Assembly (NCBI GenBank): GCA_903953455.1
Contig: CAJBJW010000071.1
Span: forward strand, 1 to 13,762
Source of the DNA: an uncultured Pseudomonadota bacterium
Lineage (GTDB): Bacteria > Pseudomonadota > Gammaproteobacteria > Methylococcales > Methylomonadaceae
Length of the DNA stretch: 13,762 bases
Direction of reading: 5' to 3'
In this document: one piece after another, positions 1 through 6,018 of the stretch
Layout of the letters: every line of letters begins with the position of its first letter
How positions within the stretch are numbered: position 1 is the first letter of the stretch
Program-made: the position numbers and the translations under genes
Notes under the pieces: model-generated
Databases searched by the model: none
What the model saw: the letters and a program-made list of their open reading frames with translations, nothing else
What the model was told of the DNA's origin: nothing

Positions 1-1
1 A

Positions 2-331
2 GGCGAATTAAAACATGGTCCATTAGCATTAATTGATGCTGAAATGCCGGTTATTACAGTTGCACCAAATAACAGTTTACTTGAAAAATTGAAGTCTAAT
101 ATGCAAGAAGTGTCAGCGCGTGGTGGGCAATTAATTGTTTTTATGGATGAAACACTATCGCCGACACCCGATGATAATGTTCAAATTATTAAAGTACCAA
201 AAGTAGATAACCATATCTCTCCGATGCTTTATACCTTGCCGTTGCAATTATTGTCATATCATGTGGCTGTTTTAAAAGGTACTGATGTAGATCAGCCGCG
301 TAATTTGGCTAAATCTGTGACGGTAGAATAA
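2..331 (+). CDS. glmS: Glutamine-fructose-6-phosphate aminotransferase, C-terminal end (partial)
   Basis: This is the last ~109 residues of GlmS, which makes glucosamine-6-phosphate from fructose-6-phosphate and glutamine for peptidoglycan and LPS precursors in the cytoplasm. The reading frame is open from base 2, so the start lies outside the window. The visible part is the end of the second SIS (isomerase) domain. It opens with GELKHGPLALID, whose His matches the ring-opening His504 of the E. coli enzyme. It ends with DQPRNLAKSVTVE, whose Lys matches Lys603, the Schiff-base residue. The C-terminus is the full canonical one, so nothing is truncated at this end. The next gene starts 22 nt downstream with no terminator between, suggesting co-transcription. 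The identification is secure. Confidence 0.97.
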   Translation, partial: GELKHGPLALIDAEMPVITVAPNNSLLEKLKSNMQEVSARGGQLIVFMDETLSPTPDDNVQIIKVPKVDNHISPMLYTLPLQLLSYHVAVLKGTDVDQPRNLAKSVTVE

Positions 332-353
332 ATGAAAATAGGAGAAACCCGTT

Positions 354-1424
354 TTGCACAGTAATTATAATACGGATGATTTACGCATTTCTGGTATGAC
401 ACAGGTCATCGCTCCTGTTGAAGTGCATACTGAAATGCCAATCACCAATCAAGCTGCTCAAACTATATTTAATACAAGGCAGGCGATTCACAATATATTA
501 ACAGGTGGAGATGATCGCCTAGTGGTTGTAGTGGGTCCTTGTTCCATTCATGATACAAAAGCTGCTCACGAATACGCTATGTTGCTCAAACAGGCAATAG
601 CTCAATTTAGTAATGAACTACTTATTGTTATGCGTGTTTATTTTGAAAAGCCGCGAACAACGGTTGGCTGGAAAGGATTAATTAATGATCCTGATTTAGA
701 TTCAAGTTTTAACATTAATAAAGGGCTGCGTATTGCAAGGCAATTATTATTAGATTTGAATAATAATGGTATTCCAGCCGCGACAGAGTATTTGGATTTA
801 ATAACGCCGCAATATATTTCTGATTTAATTGCTTGGGGTGCAATTGGTGCGCGAACGACTGAAAGTCAAGTGCATCGTGAATTAGCCTCGGGGTTGTCAT
901 GCCCTGTTGGTTTTAAAAATGCAACCGATGGAACGATTAAAATTGCCATTGACGCGATTGGAGCGGCGATGAGTCCGCATCACTTTTTGTCTCTGACAAA
1001 ATCTGGACATTCCGCTATTTTTTCGACAACAGGTAATGAAGATGTTCATATCATTTTGCGTGGTGGAAATAAACAGCCCAATTATGATGCAGTCAATGTG
1101 AATTTAGTAGCACATGGAATGGAAAAAGCGCAACTCCGCCCTAATATTATGATCGATTTTAGTCATTCGAATAGTTTGAAACAATGTCAACGCCAATTGA
1201 TAGTGGGTGAAGATGTTGCGTTGCAAATTGCCAGTGGTGATAAACGTATTATGGGCGTTATGATTGAAAGTCATCTCAAGGCGGGGCAACAATCGGTTAT
1301 TGAAGGGCGGCCTTTGGTGTATGGTCAAAGTATTACAGATGCTTGTTTATCATGGGAGGATACGCTGCCATTGCTTAAAAATTTAGCGAATGCAGTACAA
1401 AAAAGACGGAGTGTGAAAATATGA
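354..1424 (+). CDS. aroG: 3-deoxy-7-phosphoheptulonate synthase (class I DAHP synthase, AroG type)
   Basis: It condenses phosphoenolpyruvate and erythrose-4-phosphate to DAHP, the first step of the shikimate pathway. The 356-residue length fits the ~350-residue class I-alpha family. Seen: VGPCSIHD with metal-ligand Cys63, KPRTTVGWKGLINDP at 99-113, GARTTESQVHRELASGLSCP at 165-184, and the other likely metal ligands His271, Glu305 and Asp329. These correspond to E. coli AroG Cys61, His268, Glu302 and Asp326. The start is TTG at 354, chosen because the N-terminus (NYNTDDLRI) aligns with E. coli AroG (NYQNDDLRI) and because AGGAGA lies 8 nt upstream. The ATG at 399 would delete that conserved segment. 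Its TGA overlaps the next ATG (ATGA), implying translational coupling. Which aromatic amino acid inhibits it cannot be told from the sequence; aroF or aroH naming is equally possible. Confidence 0.95.
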   Translation: MHSNYNTDDLRISGMTQVIAPVEVHTEMPITNQAAQTIFNTRQAIHNILTGGDDRLVVVVGPCSIHDTKAAHEYAMLLKQAIAQFSNELLIVMRVYFEKPRTTVGWKGLINDPDLDSSFNINKGLRIARQLLLDLNNNGIPAATEYLDLITPQYISDLIAWGAIGARTTESQVHRELASGLSCPVGFKNATDGTIKIAIDAIGAAMSPHHFLSLTKSGHSAIFSTTGNEDVHIILRGGNKQPNYDAVNVNLVAHGMEKAQLRPNIMIDFSHSNSLKQCQRQLIVGEDVALQIASGDKRIMGVMIESHLKAGQQSVIEGRPLVYGQSITDACLSWEDTLPLLKNLANAVQKRRSVKI

Positions 1425-2398
1425 TTATTTATGTGAATGGCAAGGAACGCGAAATTGCTGAAAACAGCACGGTTTTTGATGTTGTGACACAATTGGCATT
1501 ACAAGGTAAAAAAATAGCGATTGAATTAAATCAAGAAATTTTGCCCTTCCAGTGTTTTGAATCACAAGGGTTACAAGCAAATGATAAGTTAGAAATTGTG
1601 CATGCTATCGGTGGTGGACAGGACGACTCTTTTGTTATAGCGGGTAAATCTTATCAATCTCGTCTGCTTGTTGGTACAGGGAAATATAAAGATTTAGAGG
1701 AAACCCGTTTAGCCATTGAAGCTAGTGGGGCGGAAATTGTGACTGTGGCTATTCGTCGCACAAATATTGGTCAAAATGCCAATGAAGCTAATTTACTCGA
1801 TATCATTTCACCCGATAAATATACTATTCTTCCTAATACAGCTGGCTGTTATAACGCTGAAGAAGCGGTGAGAACTTGTCGCCTTGCACGTGAATTACTC
1901 GGTGGGCATAATTTAGTAAAATTAGAAGTCCTTGCAGATCAAAAAACATTATTTCCAAATGTGGTTGAAACATACATTGCCGCTGAAATTTTAGTGCGTG
2001 AAGGGTTTCAAGTGATGGTTTATACCAATGATGATCCTATTGCGGCTAAACGCTTAGAAGACATGGGATGTGTTGCAGTGATGCCTCTTGCTGCGCCCAT
2101 TGGTTCTGGACTCGGTATTCGTAACCCATATAATATTTTAACTATTGTTGAAAATGCAAATGTACCTATTTTAGTGGATGCAGGTGTTGGAACGGCTTCA
2201 GATGCGGCTATGGCGATGGAATTAGGGTGTGCTGGCGTTTTGATGAATACCGCGATTGCAGAAGCAAAAAATCCAATTTTAATGGCATCGGCCATGAGAA
2301 AGGGAATTGAAGCTGGGCGTGAAGCATTTTTGGCTGGTCGAATGCCTCGAAAACGTTTTGCATCAGCTTCTTCGCCTATTGATGGATTGTTTTTTTAA
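1421..2398 (+). CDS. thiSG: ThiS-ThiG fusion: sulfur carrier protein / thiazole synthase
   Basis: This 325-residue protein joins two thiamin-pathway proteins. Residues 1-66 are a ThiS ubiquitin-like sulfur carrier (MIIYVNGKE... to EIVHAIGGG). Residues ~70-325 are ThiG, which forms the thiazole phosphate from 1-deoxyxylulose-5-phosphate, dehydroglycine and ThiS-thiocarboxylate. ThiG marks: SRLLVGTGKYKD at 80-91, TILPNTAG at 135-142, the likely Schiff-base Lys167 in LVKLEV, the phosphate-binding PIGSGLGI segment and VDAGVGTASDAAMAMELG. Such fusions are known in proteobacteria. The oddity is mechanistic: free ThiS ends in a Gly-Gly that ThiF adenylates, but here the glycines are internal at 64-66 and followed by QDDS. 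The start overlaps the aroG stop by 4 nt. No other thi gene is visible. Confidence 0.95.
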   Translation: MIIYVNGKEREIAENSTVFDVVTQLALQGKKIAIELNQEILPFQCFESQGLQANDKLEIVHAIGGGQDDSFVIAGKSYQSRLLVGTGKYKDLEETRLAIEASGAEIVTVAIRRTNIGQNANEANLLDIISPDKYTILPNTAGCYNAEEAVRTCRLARELLGGHNLVKLEVLADQKTLFPNVVETYIAAEILVREGFQVMVYTNDDPIAAKRLEDMGCVAVMPLAAPIGSGLGIRNPYNILTIVENANVPILVDAGVGTASDAAMAMELGCAGVLMNTAIAEAKNPILMASAMRKGIEAGREAFLAGRMPRKRFASASSPIDGLFF

Positions 2399-2412
2399 AA
2401 TACAAGTATTTT

Positions 2413-2430
2413 CGCCCTATAATGGGGTGA
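2413..2430 (+). promoter_or_regulatory. Possible guaB promoter (-10 element)
   Basis: The 59-nt gap between thiSG and guaB holds a perfect TATAAT at 2418-2423. It is flanked by a C-run and a G-run (CGCCC and GGGG) that could also form a short imperfect hairpin. No good -35 is present at 16-18 nt; only an A/T-rich stretch at 2394-2400 is there. The guaB ribosome site is weak (AGG at 2447-2449, 8 nt before the ATG). Independent guaB transcription from here is plausible but not certain. Confidence 0.4.
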
Positions 2431-2457
2431 TATTTTCTTAACTGTTAGGTTGATATT

Positions 2458-3924
2458 ATGCAGATTATTCAAGAAGCGTTGACATTTGATGACGTTTTAC
2501 TCGTTCCCGCTCATTCTACTGTTTTACCGCGTGAAGTTTCTATGCAAACGAAATTAACCCGCGGTATCTCGCTTAATATTCCACTGGTGGCTGCGGCAAT
2601 GGATACAGTCACAGAAGCGCGTTTAGCTATTGCAATTGCGCAAGAAGGTGGTGTTGGTATTATTCACAAAAATATGACCATTGAACAGCAGGCCTTAGAA
2701 GTTCATCGTGTTAAGAAATATGAAACAGGCGTCATTAAAGATCCTATTACCGTGACACCTGATGTCAGTATTCGTGACGTATTAAAATTAACACAGGCCA
2801 AAAAGATTTCAGGCGTTCCTGTTGTTGATGGTGATGAATTAGTTGGGATTGTTACCAGTCGTGATTTGCGTTTTGAAACACGTTTTGACGAGCCTGTTTC
2901 GAGTGTGATGACACCCAAAGAGCGTTTAATTACGGTTAGTGAAAATACGAATCGCAAAGAGGTTCTCGCCTTATTGCATAAACATCGTATCGAGAAAGTA
3001 TTGGTTGTAAACGATGATTTTCATTTGCGTGGATTGATTACAGTTAAAGATATTCAAAAAGCGAAAGATTACCCAAATGCCTGTAAAGATGAGCAGGAGC
3101 GTTTGCGTGTTGGCGCGGCTGTCGGTACAGGTGATGGAACTGAAGAACGTGTTGCTGCATTAGTCAATGCGGGTGTGGATGTTATTGTGGTTGATACAGC
3201 GCATGGGCATTCACAAGGTGTTATAGATCGCGTGCGTTGGGTTAAACTACATTATCCAAATGTGCAAGTGATTGGTGGCAATATTGCCACCGCTGAAGCG
3301 GCTTTAGCGTTAGTTGAGGCGGGTGCTGATGGTGTGAAAGTAGGTATTGGCCCCGGTTCAATTTGTACGACGCGTATTGTTGCAGGTGTTGGCGTGCCAC
3401 AAATGACAGCCGTTAGCAATGTGGCAGCTGCACTTAAAAATACAGGTGTGTCAATTATTGCTGATGGTGGTGTTCGTTATTCTGGTGACGTGGCTAAAGC
3501 ATTAGCGGCAGGTGCTGATGCGGTGATGCTCGGTGGTTTATTTGCTGGAACGGAAGAAGCACCCGGTGAAGTCGAATTATTTCAAGGTCGCTCATATAAA
3601 TCCTACCGCGGCATGGGTTCACTTGGCGCCATGTCACAGCAACAAGGCTCAAGTGATCGTTATTTCCAAGAAGAAGCGGATTCAGTTGAAAAATTAGTGC
3701 CTGAAGGCATTGAAGGTCGTGTGCCTTATAAAGGAACGATGCTTGCTGTTGTGCATCAATTGCTAGGTGGTATTCGCGCTAGTATGGGATATACAGGTTG
3801 TGCAACCATTGCTATTTTGCATGAAAAAGCACAATTTGTACGTGTCACTAGTGCAGGTATGCGTGAAAGCCATGTGCATGATGTCACGATTACGAAAGAA
3901 GCGCCCAATTATCGAATGGAATAA
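2458..3924 (+). CDS. guaB: Inosine-5'-monophosphate dehydrogenase
   Basis: It oxidises IMP to XMP with NAD+, the committed step of guanine nucleotide synthesis. The 488-residue length equals that of the E. coli enzyme. The TIM-barrel catalytic domain is split by a CBS pair at about residues 93-205 (DPITVTPDVS...; VMTPKERLITV...). Catalytic marks: the loop GIGPGSICTTRIVAG with nucleophile Cys303, the IMP phosphate-binding DGGVRYSGD, the GMGSLGAM segment, and the flap Arg401-Tyr402 in SSDRYFQEE that activates water. All key residues are intact. guaA is not adjacent: the downstream gene is hisA behind a strong terminator, so guaB is probably the last or only gene of its transcript. Confidence 0.98.
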   Translation: MQIIQEALTFDDVLLVPAHSTVLPREVSMQTKLTRGISLNIPLVAAAMDTVTEARLAIAIAQEGGVGIIHKNMTIEQQALEVHRVKKYETGVIKDPITVTPDVSIRDVLKLTQAKKISGVPVVDGDELVGIVTSRDLRFETRFDEPVSSVMTPKERLITVSENTNRKEVLALLHKHRIEKVLVVNDDFHLRGLITVKDIQKAKDYPNACKDEQERLRVGAAVGTGDGTEERVAALVNAGVDVIVVDTAHGHSQGVIDRVRWVKLHYPNVQVIGGNIATAEAALALVEAGADGVKVGIGPGSICTTRIVAGVGVPQMTAVSNVAAALKNTGVSIIADGGVRYSGDVAKALAAGADAVMLGGLFAGTEEAPGEVELFQGRSYKSYRGMGSLGAMSQQQGSSDRYFQEEADSVEKLVPEGIEGRVPYKGTMLAVVHQLLGGIRASMGYTGCATIAILHEKAQFVRVTSAGMRESHVHDVTITKEAPNYRME

Positions 3925-3947
3925 TTGCGTATTTGTTATTTTTGCTG

Positions 3948-3990
3948 AACGCCTTGATTCGTTATCAACAATCAAGGCGTTTGTTTTTTT
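3948..3990 (+). terminator. Intrinsic terminator after guaB
   Basis: A perfect 12-bp stem (AACGCCTTGATT at 3948-3959, AATCAAGGCGTT at 3970-3981) with a 10-nt loop runs into TGTTTTTTT. It begins 23 nt after the guaB stop codon and its T-run ends only 27 nt before the hisA ATG. Confidence 0.92.
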
Positions 3991-4016
3991 ACGTTTTAAA
4001 AATAGGTTTTGATTTT

Positions 4017-4748
4017 ATGTTACTTATTCCAGCAATCGATTTAAAAGAAGGGAAATGTGTGCGTTTGCGTCAAGGACGCATGGAAGATGATACGGTATTT
4101 TCCGATAATCCCGTTGAAGTCGCTGCACGTTGGGTAAATGAAGGAGCGCAACGAATTCATTTAGTAGATTTAGATGGCGCATTTGCAGGTAAACCACGCA
4201 ACGCTGACGTGATTAACGCTATTGCTAAGGCTTATCCTTCTGTTCCAGTGCAAATTGGTGGCGGTATTCGTGATGAAGCGACCATTGAAGCGTATTTAAA
4301 CGCGGGTGTGCAATACGTTATTATCGGAACGAAAGCGGTTCAAGAACCTGAATTTGTGCGCGAAATGGCAGCAAAGTTTGCTGGTCATGTCATAGTGGGT
4401 TTAGACGCAAAAGACGGTAAAGTGGCAACAGATGGTTGGGCGACTGTTTCACAATATGATGTTGTTGATTTGGCATTAGAATTTGAACAAAATGGCGTTG
4501 CCGCGATTATTTATACCGATATTTCTCGTGATGGCATGATGCAAGGCGTAAATGTAGAAGCGACTGCACGATTAGCGAGGGCGATTTCCATTCCGGTGAT
4601 TGCATCAGGCGGTATTACCAATTTAGATGATATTTATGCTTTGGGCAAAGTAAAAGACGATGGTGTCATGGGCGCCATTACGGGGCGAGCCATTTATGAA
4701 GGGACACTCGATTTCGGGCAAGCACAGAAAATTGCATTAACGTTTTAG
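4017..4748 (+). CDS. hisA: ProFAR isomerase (HisA)
   Basis: HisA converts ProFAR to PRFAR by Amadori rearrangement in histidine biosynthesis. The 243-residue length fits (E. coli 245). It is a (beta-alpha)8 barrel with catalytic Asp8 (LLIPAIDLKEGKCVRL) and Asp130 (VGLDAKDGKVATDGW). Both phosphate sites are intact: QIGGGIRD at 79-86 and IASGGITN in the second half. The start at 4017 was chosen because MLLIPAIDLKEG is the canonical N-terminus. The frame stays open upstream to 3933, but that extension would be translated from the terminator hairpin. Only a weak TAGG lies upstream. hisF follows after 9 nt. No clear promoter fits between the guaB terminator and this start. Confidence 0.97.
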   Translation: MLLIPAIDLKEGKCVRLRQGRMEDDTVFSDNPVEVAARWVNEGAQRIHLVDLDGAFAGKPRNADVINAIAKAYPSVPVQIGGGIRDEATIEAYLNAGVQYVIIGTKAVQEPEFVREMAAKFAGHVIVGLDAKDGKVATDGWATVSQYDVVDLALEFEQNGVAAIIYTDISRDGMMQGVNVEATARLARAISIPVIASGGITNLDDIYALGKVKDDGVMGAITGRAIYEGTLDFGQAQKIALTF

Positions 4749-4757
4749 GAAATAGCA

Positions 4758-5531
4758 ATGAGTTTAGCAAAACGTATTATTCCGTGTTTAGATGTTGATA
4801 ATGGTCGCGTTGTGAAAGGCGTTCAATTTGTGGATATACGTGACGCGGGTGACCCTGTTGAAATTGCCCGTCGTTATGATCGTGAAGGGGCAGACGAAAT
4901 TACGTTTTTAGATATTACGGCTACGCACGATAATCGTAATACTATGGTGCATGTGGTTGAACAGGTTGCTAGTGAAGTGTTTATTCCGCTAACCGTTGGT
5001 GGTGGGATTCGAACGCTTGATGATATTCGTCGAATGCTCAATGCGGGTGCAGATAAAGTAGGCATTAATAGCGCAGCGGTTTTTAATCCACATTTTGTGA
5101 AAGAAGCTGCCGATAAATTTGGTTCGCAATGTATTGTTGTTGCTATTGATGCTAAAAAAGTCAGTGCAGAAAATGAACCGCTCCGTTGGGAAATTTTTAC
5201 GCATGGTGGTCGCAAAGGGACAGGACTTGACGCGGTAGAATGGGCGCGAAAAATGGTGGAATTTGGCGCAGGTGAAATTTTATTAACGAGTATGGATAAA
5301 GACGGCACAAAATCAGGTTTTAATTTACCTTTGACACGTGCAGTAAGTGAAGCGGTTTCTGTACCGGTTATTGCATCAGGTGGCGTAGGAAATTTAGAGC
5401 ATTTGGTTGAAGGTATTTTAGAAGGAAAAGCGGATGCGGTGCTTGCCGCGAGTATTTTTCATTTTGGCGAATATACCATTGGTCAAGCGAAAGCACGGAT
5501 GCAAGCGAGTGGTATTGAGGTGCGTTTATGA
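4758..5531 (+). CDS. hisF: Imidazole glycerol phosphate synthase, cyclase subunit (HisF)
   Basis: HisF uses ammonia from HisH to turn PRFAR into imidazole glycerol phosphate and AICAR. At 257 residues it has normal length. The barrel begins SLAKRIIPCLDVDNGRVVKG with catalytic Asp12, and the second catalytic residue is Asp131 in VVAIDAKK. Also visible are TVGGGIRT at 79-86, LLTSMDKDGTKSGF and IASGGVGNLEH. An AGGA at 4747-4750 overlaps the hisA stop and lies 7 nt before this ATG. The last codons overlap hisI (ATGA at 5528-5531). The partner hisH is not in the window and would be expected upstream or elsewhere, since guaB precedes hisA here. Confidence 0.97.
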   Translation: MSLAKRIIPCLDVDNGRVVKGVQFVDIRDAGDPVEIARRYDREGADEITFLDITATHDNRNTMVHVVEQVASEVFIPLTVGGGIRTLDDIRRMLNAGADKVGINSAAVFNPHFVKEAADKFGSQCIVVAIDAKKVSAENEPLRWEIFTHGGRKGTGLDAVEWARKMVEFGAGEILLTSMDKDGTKSGFNLPLTRAVSEAVSVPVIASGGVGNLEHLVEGILEGKADAVLAASIFHFGEYTIGQAKARMQASGIEVRL

Positions 5532-5908
5532 GTTGGCTTGACGAAATTCGCTGGACTGCAGACGGTTTAATTCCAGCCATAGCGCAAGATTCAGAGACGG
5601 GTAAAGTATTGATGTTTGCTTGGATGAATCGTGAATCGTTGCAATTAACGGTCGATGAAGGTTACGCTGTTTATTGGTCGCGTTCACGGGAAAAATTGTG
5701 GCGTAAAGGCGAGGAATCTGGGCATAAGCAAAAAATTGTGCATATTCAACTCGATTGTGACGAAGACGTATTACTGTTAAGTATCGAACAGGAAGGCGGA
5801 ATTGCTTGCCATACTGGTCGGCAAAGTTGTTTTTATCGACGATTAGTGGATGGTGAGTGGCGCATTATTGAAAATGTATTGAAGTCACCTGAGCATATTT
5901 ATAAATAG
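5528..5908 (+). CDS. hisI: Phosphoribosyl-AMP cyclohydrolase (HisI, monofunctional)
   Basis: It hydrolyses the adenine ring of phosphoribosyl-AMP in the third step of histidine synthesis. The 126-residue protein is the single-domain form without a fused HisE pyrophosphohydrolase. Seen: LDCDEDVLLL with the metal-binding Asp76/78/80 set and Cys77, and CHTGRQSCFYR with Cys94 and Cys101, giving the three zinc cysteines. The start codon overlaps the hisF stop by 4 nt, so translation is probably coupled. hisE usually follows hisI in organisms with separate genes. Here the next gene is an unrelated exported protein, so hisE must be elsewhere. Confidence 0.96.
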   Translation: MSWLDEIRWTADGLIPAIAQDSETGKVLMFAWMNRESLQLTVDEGYAVYWSRSREKLWRKGEESGHKQKIVHIQLDCDEDVLLLSIEQEGGIACHTGRQSCFYRRLVDGEWRIIENVLKSPEHIYK

Positions 5909-5918
5909 TGTATTAATG

Positions 5919-5934
5919 TGTGACTTTGTTCACA
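5919..5934. promoter_or_regulatory. CRP-type operator (perfect palindrome)
   Basis: TGTGACTTTGTTCACA matches TGTGA-N6-TCACA with no mismatch, the consensus core of cAMP-CRP/Vfr binding sites. It lies 85 nt upstream of the propeller gene and just after hisI. Two candidate -10 elements follow: TAGACT at 5975-5980, paired with TTGATT at 5952-5957 at 17-nt spacing, and TATAAG at 5986-5991. They would place the operator centre near -60 or -71 from transcription start, both usual class I activator positions. The pattern is seen; the regulator is inferred. Confidence 0.6.
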
Positions 5935-6018
5935 GTTTTTTATATAAACGTTTGATTAATACGATTTTGAAGAATAGACTTCGGCTATAAGGGTTTATTT
6001 AATTTTTGGAGGTGTGTG

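Noticed and set aside
3767..4012. 81-codon plus-strand frame across the end of guaB and the terminator
   Set aside because: It is out of frame with guaB, runs through the terminator hairpin, and lacks a ribosome site or recognisable domain.
3933..4016. Upstream in-frame extension of hisA
   Set aside because: The extension is encoded by the terminator stem-loop and is not part of any HisA; MLLIPAIDL at 4017 is the canonical start.
4874..5308. 144-codon open frame on the minus strand inside hisF
   Set aside because: It lies wholly within a clear hisF, is Ser/Pro/Thr-rich as expected for the complement of the real frame, and shows no family motif.
5974..5988. UUCG-capped hairpin after hisI as a terminator
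   Set aside because: The stem is only four pairs plus a bulge, with no T-run; it also overlaps the candidate promoter of the next gene.
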